The notes under the pieces: generated by a model
The model's database searches: none
The model's input: only the letters and a program-made list of their open reading frames with translations
What the model was told of the DNA's origin: nothing
Shown: one piece after another, positions 11,423 through 22,207 of the stretch
How the letters are laid out: the number at the start of each line of letters is the position of its first letter
Position numbering within the stretch: position 1 is the first letter of the stretch
Assembly (NCBI RefSeq): GCF_000003605.2
Contig: NW_003108232.1
Location: 1-31,641 of the forward strand
Reading direction: 5' to 3'
DNA from: Saccoglossus kowalevskii
Taxonomy: Eukaryota > Hemichordata > Enteropneusta > Harrimaniidae
Length of the DNA: 31,641 nucleotides
Position numbers and translations under genes: made by a program

Positions 11423-13384
11423 AGAGGGTTTTACCCAGTAGACTAGAGAGTTTAACCCAGTGGACTAGAGGGTTTTACCCAGTGGACTAGAGGGTTTTAC
11501 CCAGTAGACCAGAGGGTTTTACCCAGTGGACTAGAGGGTTTTACCCAGTAGACCAGAGGATTTCATCTAGTGGACCAGAGAGTTTTACCCAGTGGACTAG
11601 AGGGTTTCATCCAGTGGACTAGAGGGTTTCATCCAGTGGACTAGAGGGTTTCATCCAGTGGACTAGAGAGTTTTACCCAGTGGACTAGAGGGTTTTACCC
11701 AGTGGACTAGAGGGTTTCATCCAGTGGACTAGAAGGTTTAACCCAGTGGACTAGGGGGTTTCATCTCATGGACTAGACGGTTTTACTCAGTGGACTAGAG
11801 AGTTTTACCCAGTAGACCAGAGAGTTTTACCCAGTGGACTAGAGGGTTTCATCCAGTGGCCTAGAGAGTTTTACCCAGTGGACTAGAGGGTTTTACCCAG
11901 TGGACTAGAGGGTGTTACCCCGTGGACTAGAGAGTTTTACCCAGTAGACCAGAGAGTTTTACCCAGTAGACCAGAGGGTTTTACCCAGTAGACCAGAGGG
12001 TTTTACCCAGCGGACTAGAGGGTTTTACCCAGTGGACTAGAGAGTTTTACCCAGTGGACTAGAGGGTTTTACCCAGTGGACTAGAGGGTTTTACCCAGTG
12101 GACTAGAGGGTTTCATCTAGTGGACTAGAGAGTTTTACCCAGTGGACTAGAGAGTTTTACCCAGTGGACGAGAGGGTTTTACCCAGTAGACTAGAGAGTT
12201 TTACCCAGTGGACTAGAGGGTTTTACCCAGTGGACGAGAGGGTTTTACCCAGTGAACTAGAGGGTTTTACCCAGTGGACTAGACGGTTTTACCCAGTGGA
12301 CTAGAGGGTTTTACCCAGTGGACTAGAGGGTTTTACCCTGTAGACCAGAGGGTTTTACCCAGCGGACTAGAGAGTTTTACCCAGTGGACTAGAGGGTTTC
12401 ATCCAGTGGCCTAGAGAGTTTTACCCAGTGGACTAGAGGGTTTTACCCAGTGGACTAGAGGGTGTTACCCCGTGGACTAGAGAGTTTTACCCAGTAGACC
12501 AGAGAGTTTTACCCAGTAGACCAGAGGGTTTTACCCAGTAGACCAGAGGGTTTTACCCAGCGGACTAGAGGGTTTTACCCAGTGGACTAGAGAGTTTTAC
12601 CCAGTGGATTAGAGGGTTTAACCCAGTAGACTAGAGAGTTTTAACCAGTGGACTAGAGGGTTTTACCCAGTGGACTTGAGGGTTTTACCCAGTAGACCAG
12701 AGGGTTTTACCCAGTAGACCAGAGGATTTTACCCAGCGGACTAGAGAGTTTTACCCAGTGGACTAGAGGGTTTCATCCAGTGGACTAGAGGGTTTCATCC
12801 AGTGGACTAGAGGGTTTCATCCAGTGGACTAGAGAGTTTTACCCAGTGGACTAGAGGGTTTTACCCAGTGGACTAGAGGGTTTCATCCAGTGGACTAGAG
12901 AGTTTTACCCAGTGGACTAGAGGGTTTTACCCAGTGGACTAGAGGGTTTTACCCAGTGGAGTAGAGGGTTTTACCCAGTGGACTAGAGGGTTTTACCCAG
13001 TGGACTAGAGGGTTTTACCCAGTGCACTAGAGGGTTTTACCCAGTGCACTAGAGGGATTTACCCAGTGGAGTAAAGGGTTTTACCCAATGGACTAAAGGG
13101 TTTTACCCAGTGGACTAGAGGGTTTCATCCAGTGGACTAGAGGGTTTCATCCAGTGGACTAGAGAGTTTTACCCAGTGGACTAGAGGGTTTTACCCAGTG
13201 GACTAGAGGGTTTTACCCAGTGGACTAGAGGGTTTTACCCAGTGGACTAGAGGGTTTTACCCAGTGAACTAGAGGGTTTTACCCAGTGGACTAGAGGGTT
13301 TCATCCAGTAGACTAGAGAGTTTTACCCAGTGAAATAGAGGGTTTTACCCAGTGGACTAGAGGGTTTTACCCAGTGGACTAGAG

Positions 13385-13512
13385 GGTTTACCCAGTGGAC
13401 TAGAGGGTTTCATCACATGGACTAGAGGGTTTTACCCCAGTGAACTAGAGGGTTTTACCCAGTGGACTAGAGGGTTTTACCCCAGTGGAGTAGAGGGTTT
13501 TACCCCAGTGGA
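13385..13512. other. Patch with extra C in three monomers
   Basis: TTTTACCCCAG replaces TTTTACCCAG three times within about 80 bp, and one GGGTTTACCC (lost T) lies at about 13387. The three added bases account exactly for the 405-bp length of the 13413 module (446 - 44 + 3). Clustered changes of one homopolymer suggest a consensus problem. Confidence 0.65.
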
Positions 13513-14312
13513 CTAGAGGGTTTTACCCAGTGGACTAGAGGGTTTTACCCAGTGGACTAGAGGGTTTTACCCAGTGCACTAGAGGGTTTTACCCAGTGGA
13601 GTAAAGGGTTTTACCCAGTGGACTAAAGGGTTTTACCCAGTGGACTAGAGGGTTTCATCCAGTGGACTAGAGGGTTTCATCCAGTGGACTAGAGAGTTTT
13701 ACCCAGTGGACTAAAGGGTTTTACCCAGTGGACTAGAGGGTTTTACCCAGTGGACTAGAGGGTTTTACCCAGTGGACTAGAGGGTTTCATCCAGTAGACT
13801 AGAGAGTTTTACCCAGTGAAATAGAGGGTTTTACCCAGTGGACTAGAGGGTTTTACCCAGTGGACTAGAGGGTTTCATCTAGTGGACTAGAGAGTTTTAC
13901 CCAGTGGACTAGAGAGTTTTACCCAGTGGACGAGAGGGTTTTACCCAGTAGACTAGAGAGTTTTACCCAGTGGACTAGAGGGTTTTACCCAGTGGACGAG
14001 AGGGTTTTACCCAGTGAACTAGAGGGTTTTACCCAGTGGACTAGACGGTTTTACCCAGTGGACTAGAGGGTTTTACCCAGTGGACTAGAGGGTTTTACCC
14101 AGTGGACTAGAGGGTTTCATCTAGTGGACTAGAGAGTTTTACCCAGTGGACTAGAGGGTTTTACCCAGTAGACCAGAGGGTTTTACCCAGTAGACCAGAG
14201 GGTTTTACCCAGTAGACCAGAGGGCTTTACCCAGCGGACCAGAGGGTTTTACCCAGTGGACTAGAGGGTTTTACCCAGTGGATTAGAGGGTTTTACCCAG
14301 TGGATTAGAGAG

Positions 14313-16182
14313 TTTTGCCCAGTGGACTAGAGGGTTTTACCCAGTAGACTAGAGGGTTTTACCCAGTAGACGAGAGGATTTTACCCAGTAGACTAGAGGA
14401 TTTTACCCAGTAGACCAGAGGGTTTTACCCAGCGGACTAGAGAGTTTTACCCAGTGGACTAGAGGGTTTCATCCAGTGGCCTAGAGAGTTTTACCCAGTG
14501 GACTAGAGGGTTTTACCCAGTGGACTAGAGGGTGTTACCCCGTGGACTAGAGAGTTTTACCCAGTAGACCAGAGAGTTTTACCCAGTAGACCAGAGGGTT
14601 TTACCCAGTAGACCAGAAGGTTTTACCCAGCGGACTAGAGGGTTTTACCCAGTGGACTAGAGAGTTTTACCCAGTGGATTAGAGGGTTTTACCCAGTAGA
14701 CTAGAGAGTTTTAACCAGTGGACTAGAGGGTTTTACCCAGTGGACTTGAGGGTTTTACCCAGTAGACCAGAGGGTTTTACCCAGTAGACCAGAGGATTTT
14801 ACCCAGCGGACTAGAGAGTTTTACCCAGTGGACTAGAGGGTTTCATCCAGTGGACTAGAGGGTTTCATCCAGTGGACTAGAGGGTTTCATCCAGTGGACT
14901 AGAGAGTTTTACCCAGTGGACTAGAGGGTTTTACCCAGTGGACTAGAGGGTTTCATCCAGTGGACTAGAAGGTTTAACCCAGTGGACTAGGGGGTTTCAT
15001 CTCATGGACTAGACGGTTTTACTCAGTGGACTAGAGAGTTTTACCCAGTAGACCAGAGAGTTTTACCCAGTGGACTAGAGGGTTTCATCCAGTGGCCTAG
15101 AGAGTTTTACCCAGTGGACTAGAGGGTTTTACCCAGTGGACTAGAGGGTGTTACCCCGTGGACTAGAGAGTTTTACCCAGTAGACCAGAGAGTTTTACCC
15201 AGTAGACCAGAGGGTTTTACCCAGTAGACCAGAGGGTTTTACCCAGCGGACTAGAGGGTTTTACCCAGTGGACTAGAGAGTTTTACCCAGTGGACTAGAG
15301 GGTTTTACCCAGTGGACTAGAGGGTTTTACCCAGTGGACTAGAGGGTTTTACCCAGTGGACTAGAGAGTTTTACCCAGTGGAGTAGAGGGTTTTACCCAG
15401 TGGACTAGAGGGTTTTACCCAGTGGACTAGAGGGTTTTACCCAGTGGACTAGAGGGTTTTACCCAGTGCACTAGAGGGTTTTACCCAGTGGAGTAAAGGG
15501 TTTCATCTAGTGGACTAAAGGGTTTTACCCAGTGGACTAGAGGGTTTCATCCAGTGGACTAGAGGGTTTTACCCAGCGGACTAGAGAGTTTTACCCAGTG
15601 GACTAGAGGGTTTTACCCAGTGGACTAGAGGGTTTTACCCAGTGGACTAGAGGGTTTTACCCAGTGGACTAGAGGGTTTCATCCAGTAGACTAGAGAGTT
15701 TTACCCAGTGAAATAGAGGGTTTTACCCAGTGGACTAGAGGGTTTTACCCAGTGGACTAGAGGGTTTCATCTAGTGGACTAGAGAGTTTTACCCAGTGGA
15801 CTAGAGAGTTTTACCCAGTGGACGAGAGGGTTTTACCCAGTAGACTAGAGAGTTTTACCCAGTGGACTAGAGGGTTTTACCCAGTGGACGAGAGGGTTTT
15901 ACCCAGTGAACTAGAGGGTTTTACCCAGTGGACTAGACGGTTTTACCCAGTGGACTAGAGGGTTTTACCCAGTGGACTAGAGGGTTTTACCCAGTGGACT
16001 AGAGGGTTTCATCTAGTGGACTAGAGAGTTTTACCCAGTGGACTAGAGGGTTTTACCCAGTAGACCAGAGGGTTTTACCCAGTAGACCAGAGGGTTTTAC
16101 CCAGTAGACCAGAGGGCTTTACCCAGCGAACTAGAGGGTTTTACCCAGTGGACTAGAGGGTTTTACCCAGTGGATTAGAGAG
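14313..16182. repeat. Higher-order unit with AAGC and TCACAT missing (1,870 bp)
   Basis: TTTTG 14313, GTGTT 14533 (+220), TCTCAT 15000 (+467) and GTGTT 15149 (+149) are at the usual distances. GAAATA then appears at 15710, after only 561 bp instead of about 913. The missing part includes AAGC, TCACAT and the start of the module that follows. The unit is exactly 85 monomers (1,870 = 85 x 22), so the deletion is in register, as from unequal crossing-over between misaligned monomers. Confidence 0.8.
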
Positions 16183-16304
16183 TTTTGCCCAGTGGACTAG
16201 AGGGTTTTACCCAGTAGACTAGAGGGTTTTACCCAGTAGACGAGAGGATTTTACCCAGTAGACTAGAGGATTTTACCCAGTAGACCAGAGGGTTTTACCC
16301 AGCG

Positions 16305-16500
16305 GACCAGAGGGTTTACCCAGCGGACTAGAGAGTTTTACCCAGTGACTAGAGGGTTTCATCCAGTGACTAGAGAGTTTACCAGTGGACTAGAGGGTTT
16401 TACCCAGTGACTAGAGGGTTTACCAGTGGACTAGAGGGTTTACCAGTGGACTAGAGGGTTTACCAGTGGACTAGAGGGTTTACCAGTGGACTAGAGGGTT
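16305..16500. other. Longest homopolymer-contraction patch
   Basis: Several consecutive monomers read GGACTAGAGGGTTTACCAGT, 20 bp instead of 22, through loss of one T and one C. GTGACTAG also replaces GTGGACTAG repeatedly. Every loss shortens a homopolymer. On the left the array follows the same series as 24640-24740; on the right it enters the GAAATA module at 16532. The patch therefore bridges two different module contexts. Confidence 0.72.
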
Positions 16501-17525
16501 TCATCCAGTAGACTAGAGAGTTTAACCCAGTGAAATAGAGGGTTTTACCCAGTGGACTAGAGGGTTTTACCCAGTGGACTAGAGGGTTTTACCCAGTGGA
16601 CTAGAGGGTTTCATCTAGTGGACTAGAGAGTTTTACCCAGTGGACGAGAGGGTTTTACCCAGTAGACTAGAGAGTTTTACCCAGTGGACTAGAGGGTTTT
16701 ACCCAGTGGACGAGAAGGTTTTACCCAGTGAACTAGAGGGTTTTACCCAGTGGACTAGAGGGTTTCATCCAGTGGACTAGAAGGTTTTACCCAGTGGACT
16801 AGGGGGTTTCATCTCATGGACTAGACGGTTTTACTCAGTGGACTAGAGAGTTTTACCCAGTAGACCAGAGAGTTTTACCCAGTGGACTAGAGGGTTTCAT
16901 CCAGTGGCCTAGAGAGTTTTACCCAGTGGACTAGAGGGTTTTACCCAGTGGACTAGAGGGTGTTACCCCGTGGACTAGAGAGTTTTACCCAGTAGACCAG
17001 AGAGTTTTACCCAGTAGACCAGAGGGTTTTACCCAGTAGACCAGAGGGTTTTACCCAGCGGACTAGAGGGTTTTACCCAGTGGACTAGAGAGTTTTACCC
17101 AGTGGATTAGAGGGTTTTACCCAGTAGACTAGAGAGTTTTAACCAGTGGACTAGAGGGTTTTACCCAGTAGACCAGAGGGTTTTACCCAGTAGACCAGAG
17201 GGTTTTACCCAGTAGACCAGAGGATTTTACCCAGCGGACTAGAGAGTTTTACCCAGTGGACTAGAGGGTTTCATCCAGTGGACTAGAGGGTTTTACCCAG
17301 TGGACTAGAGGGTTTTACCCAGTGGACTAGAGGGTTTCATCTAGTGGACTAGAGGGTTTCATCCAGTAAGCTAGAGGGTTTTACCCAGTGGACTAGAGGG
17401 TTTTACCCAGTGGACTAGAGGGTTTCATCACATGGACTAGAGGGTTTTACCCAGTAGACCAGAGGGTTTTACCCAGTAGACCAGAGGGTTTTACCCAGTA
17501 GACTAGAGGGTTTCATCAAGTGGAC

Positions 17526-18226
17526 TAGAGGGTTTCATCCAGTGGATTAGAGGGTTTTACCCAGTGAACTAGAGGGTTTCATCCAGTGGACTAGACGGTT
17601 TTACCCAGTGGACTAGAGGGTTTTACCCAGTAGACCAGAGGGTTTTACCCAGTAGACCAGAGGGTTTTACCCAGTAGACTAGAGGGTTTCATCAAGTGGA
17701 CTAGAGGGTTTCATCCAGTGGACTAGAGGGTTTCATCCAGTGGATTAGAGGTTTTTACCCAGTGGACTAGAGGGTTTTACACAGTGGACTAGAAGGTTTT
17801 ACCCAGTGGACTAGACGGTTTTACCCAGTGGACTAGACGGTTTTACCCAGTGGACTAGAGTATTTTACCCAGTAGACCAGAGGGTTTTACCCAGTGGACT
17901 AGAGAGTTTTACCCAGTGGACTAGAGGGTTTCATCCAGTGGCCTACAGAGTTTTACCCAGTGGACTAGAGGGTTTTACCCAGTGGACTAGAAGGTGTTAC
18001 CCCGTGGACTAGAGAGTTTTACCCAGTAGACCAGAGAGTTTTACCCAGTAGACCAGAGGGTTTTACCCAGTAGACCAGAGGGTTTTACCCAGCGGACTAG
18101 AGGGTTTTACCCAGTGGACTAGAGAGTTTTACCCAGTGGATTAGAGGGTTTTACCCAGTAGACTAGAGAGTTTTACCCAGTGGACTAGAGGGTTTTACCC
18201 AGTGGACTTGAGGGTTTTACCCAGTA
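17526..18226. repeat. Duplicated block, partner at 8320-9020
   Basis: This is the second copy of the 8320 block. Part of its front (AGACCAG monomers, then a TCATCAAG monomer) is additionally present once more just upstream at about 17450-17520, so the TCATCAAG stretch occurs twice here, 176 bp (eight monomers) apart. Confidence 0.8.
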
Positions 18227-19930
18227 GACCAGAGGGTTTTACGCAGTAGACCAGAGGATTTTACCCAGCGGACTAGAGAGTTTTACCCAGTGGACTAGAG
18301 GGTTTCATCCAGTGGACTAGAAGGTTTTACCCAGTGGACTAGGGGGTTTCATCTCATGGACTAGAGGGTTTTACTCAGTGGAATAGAGAGTTTTACCCAG
18401 TAGACCAGAGAGTTTTACCCAGTAGACCAGAGAGTTTTACCCAGTGGACTAGAGAGTTTTACCCAGTGGACTAGAGTGTTTTACCCAGTGGACTAGAGAG
18501 TTTTACCCAGTGGACTAGAGGGTGTTACCCCGTGGACTAGAGAGTTTTACCCAGTGGACTAGAGAGTTTTACCCAGTAGACCAGAGAGTTTTACCCAGTA
18601 GACCAGAGGGTTTTACCCAGTAGACCAGAGGGTTTTACCCAGCGGACTAGAGGGTTTTACCCAGTGGACTAGAGAGTTTTACCCAGTAGATTAGAGGGTT
18701 TTACCCAGTAGACTAGAGAGTTTTACCCAGTGGACTAGAGGGTTTTACCCAGTGGACTTGAGGGTTTTACCCAGTGGACTAGAGGGTTTTACCCAGTGGA
18801 CTAGAGGGTTTTACCCAGTGAACTAGAGGGTTTTACCCAGTGAACTAGAGGGTTTTACCCAGTGGACTAGAGGGTTTTACCCAGTGGACTAGAGGGTTTT
18901 ACCCAGTGGACTAGAGGGTTTCATCTAGTGGACTAGAGGGTTTCATCCAGTAAGCTAGAGGGTTTTACCCAGTGGACTAGAGGGTTTTACCCAGTGGACT
19001 AGAGGGTTTCATCACATGGACTAGAGGGTTTTACCCAGTGAACTAGAGGGTTTTACCCAGTGGACTAGAGGGTTTTACCCAGTGGAGTAGAGGGTTTTAC
19101 CCAGTGGACTAGAGGGTTTTACCCAGTGGACTAGAGGGTTTTACCCAGTGGACTAGAGGGTTTTACCCAGTGCACTAGAGGGTTTTACCCAGTGGAGTAA
19201 AGGGTTTTACCCAGTGGACTAAAGGGTTTTACCCAGTGGACTAGAGGGTTTCATCCAGTGGACTAGAGGGTTTTACCCAGTGGACTAGAGGGTTTTACCC
19301 AGTGGACCAGAGGGTTTTACCCAGCGGACTAGAGAGTTTTACCCAGTGGACTAGAGGGTTTCATCCAGTGGACTAGAGAGTTTTACCCAGTGGACTAGAG
19401 GGTTTTACCCAGTGGACTAGAGGGTTTTACCCAGTGGACTAGAGGGTTTTACCCCGTGGACTAGAGGGTTTTACCCAGTGGACTAGAGAGTTTTACCCAG
19501 TGGACTAGAGAGTTTTACCCAGTGGACGAGAGGGTTTTACCCAGTAGACTAGAGAGTTTTACCCAGTGGACTAGAGGGTTTTACCCAGTGGACGAGAGGG
19601 TTTTACCCAGTGAACTAGAGGGTTTTACCCAGTGGACTAGACGGTTTTACCCAGTGGACTAGAGGGTTTTACCCAGTGGACTAGAGGGTTTTACCCAGTG
19701 GACTAGAGGGTTTCATCTAGTGGACTAGAGAGTTTTACCCAGTGGACTAGAGGGTTTTACCCAGTAGACCAGAGGGTTTTACCCAGTAGACCAGAGGGTT
19801 TTACCCAGTAGACCAGAGGGTTTTACCCAGTAGACCAGAGGGTTTTACCCAGTAGACCAGAAGGCTTTACCCAGCGGACTAGAGGGTTTTACCCAGTGGA
19901 CTAGAGGGTTTTACCCAGTGGATTAGAGAG

Positions 19931-21977
19931 TTTTGCCCAGTGGACTAGAGGGTTTTACCCAGTAGACTAGAGGGTTTTACCCAGTAGACGAGAGGATTTT
20001 ACCCAGTAGACTAGAGGATTTTACCCAGTAGATCAGAGGGTTTTACCCAGCGGACTAGAGAGTTTTACCCAGTGGACTAGAGGGTTTCATCCAGTGGCCT
20101 AGAGAGTTTTACCCAGTGGACTAGAGGGTTTTACCCAGTGGACTAGAGGGTGTTACCCCGTGGACTAGAGAGTTTTACCCAGTAGACCAGAGAGTTTTAC
20201 CCAGTAGACCAGAGGGTTTTACCCAGTAGACCACAGGGTTTTACCCAGCGGACTAGAGGGTTTTACCCAGTGGACTAGAGAGTTTTACCCAGTGGATTAG
20301 AGGGTTTAACCCAGTAGACTAGAGAGTTTTAACCAGTGGACTAGAGGGTTTTACCCAGTGGACTTGAGGGTTTTACCCAGTAGACCAGAGGGTTTTACCC
20401 AGTAGACCAGAGGATTTTACCCAGCGGACTAGAGAGTTTTACCCAGTGGACTAGAGGGTTTCATCCAGTGGACTAGAGGGTTTCATCCAGTGGACTAGAG
20501 GGTTTCATCCCAGTGGACTAGAGAGTTTTACCCAGTGGACTAGAGGGTTTTACCCAGTGGACTAGAGGGTTTCATCCAGTGGACTAGAAGGTTTTACCCA
20601 GTGGACTAGGGGGTTTCATCTCATGGCCTAGACGGTTTTACTCAGTGGACTAGAGAGTTTTACCCAGTAGACCAGAGAGTTTTACCCAGTGGACTAGAGG
20701 GTTTCATCCAGTGGCCTAGAGACTTTTACCCAGTGGACTAGAGGGTTTTACCCAGTGGACTAGAGGGTGTTACCCCGTGGACTAGAGAGTTTTACCCAGT
20801 AGACCAGAGAGTTTTACCCAGTAGACCAGAGGGTTTTACCCAGTAGACCAGAGGGTTTTACCTAGCGGACTAGAGGGTTTTACCCAGTGGACTAGAGAGT
20901 TTTACCTAGTGGATTAGAGGGTTTTACCCAGTAGACTAGAGAGTTTTAACCAGTGGACTAGAGGGTTTTACCCAGTGGACTTGAGGGTTTTACCCAGTAG
21001 ACCAGAGGGTTTTACCCAGTAGACCAGAGGATTTTACCCAGCGGACTAGAGAGTTTTACCCAGTGGACTAGAGGGTTTCATCCAGTGGACTAGAGGGTTT
21101 TACCCAGTGGACTAGAGGGTTTTACCCAGTGGACTAGAGGGTTTCATCTAGTGGACTAGAGGGTTTCATCCAGTAAGCTAGAGGGTTTTACCCAGTGGAC
21201 TAGAGGGTTTTACCCAGTGGACTAGAGGATTTCATCACATGGACTAGAGGGTTTTACCCAGTGAACTAGAGGGTTTTACCCAGTGGACTAGAGGGTTTTA
21301 CCCAGTGGAGTAGAGGGTTTTACCCAGTGGACTAGAGGGTTTTACCCAGTGGACTAGAGGGTTTTACCCAGTGGACTAGAGGGTTTTACCCAGTGCACTA
21401 GAGGGTTTTACCCAGTGGAGTAAAGAGTTTTACCCAGTGGACTAAAGGGTTTTACCCAGTGGACTAGAGGGTTTCATCCAGTGGACTAGAGGGTTTCATC
21501 CAGTGGACTAGAGGGTTTTACCCAGTGGACTAGAGGGTTTTACCCAGTGGACTAGAGGGTTTTACCCAGTGGACTAGAGGGTTTTACCCAGTGGACTAGA
21601 GGGTTTTACCCAGTGGACTAGAGGGTTTCATCCAGTGGACTAGAAGGTTTTACCCAGTGGACTAGGGGGTTTCATCTCATGGACTAGACGGTTTTACTCA
21701 GTGGACTAGAGAGTTTTACCCAGTAGACCAGAGAGTTTTACCCAGTGGACTAGAGGGTTTCATCCAGTGGCCTAGAGAGTTTTACCCAGTGGACTAGAGG
21801 GTTTTACCCAGTAGACCAGAGGGTTTTACCCAGTAGACCAGAGGGTTTTACCCAGTAGACCAGAGGGTTTTACCCAGTAGACCAGAGGGTTTTACCCAGT
21901 AGACCAGAAGGCTTTACCCAGCGGACTAGAGGGTTTTACCCAGTGGACTAGAGGGTTTTACCCAGTGGATTAGAGAG
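19931..21977. repeat. Higher-order unit truncated after TCACAT
   Basis: TTTTG 19931, GTGTT 20151 (+220), TCTCAT 20619 (+468), GTGTT 20768 (+149), AAGC 21175 (+407) and TCACAT 21235 (+60) are canonical. The extra base in 468 is one added C at about 20510. Instead of reaching GAAATA, the next module switches at about 21620 to another TCTCAT block (21675). That block also breaks off at about 21810, where the GTGTT expected at 21824 is replaced by an AGACCAG run leading to TTTTG 21978. Two junctions are therefore visible within 200 bp. Confidence 0.8.
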
Positions 21978-22207
21978 TTTTGCCCAGTGGACTAGAGGGT
22001 TTCACCCAGTAGACTAGAGGGTTTTACCCAGTAGACGAGAGGATTTTACCCAGTAGACTAGAGGATTTTACCCAGTAGACCAGAGGGTTTTACCCAGCGG
22101 ACTAGAGAGTTTTACCCAGTGGACTAGAGGGTTTCATCCAGTGGCCTAGAGAGTTTTACCCAGTGGACTAGAGGGTTTTACCCAGTGGACTAGAGGGTGT
22201 TACCCCG
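21978..22207. repeat. Landmark module: TTTTGCCC to GTGTTACCCC, 220 bp (reference copy)
   Basis: A GGATTAGAGAGTTTTGCCC monomer leads through GACGAG, AGAGGATTTT, AGACCAG, AGCGG and GGCCTAG monomers to GTGTTACCCC. The distance is 220 bp (ten monomers) at 3470, 10901, 14313, 19931 and 21978; 198 at 1049; 242 at 24530. Other TTTTG sites, at 697, 3030, 4432, 5510, 8107, 9669, 16183 and 26990, lack a GTGTT at this spacing. Confidence 0.85.

Larger units (their letters stand above)
10901..14312. repeat. Expanded higher-order unit (3,412 bp)
   Basis: TTTTG 10901 is followed at the usual 220 bp by GTGTT 11121. A second GTGTT at 11275, exactly 154 bp (seven monomers) on, marks a local duplication. TCTCAT 11764 and GTGTT 11913 keep the 149-bp spacing. 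An additional GTGTT lies at 12463. Two consecutive GAAATA-ending modules follow, with GAAATA at 13332 and 13818; the second starts at TCACAT 13413. Its 405-bp length equals 446 minus two monomers plus three extra C bases found at 13430-13510. GAAATA 13818 to TTTTG 14313 is 495 bp. AAGC is absent. Confidence 0.77.
16183..19930. repeat. Composite stretch with two AAGC-TCACAT modules
   Basis: TTTTG 16183 is followed by a homopolymer-contraction patch (16305-16500), after which the order restarts at GAAATA 16532 and TCTCAT 16812. Then come GTGTT 16961 (+149), AAGC 17368 (+407) and TCACAT 17428 (+60). A jump leads into the 17526-18226 copy of 8320-9020, with GTGTT at 17995. A second partial series is TCTCAT 18352, GTGTT 18523 (+171), AAGC 18952 (+429) and TCACAT 19012 (+60). 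The two longer spacings each hold one extra monomer. The GAAATA expected after 19012 is missing. Confidence 0.77.
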
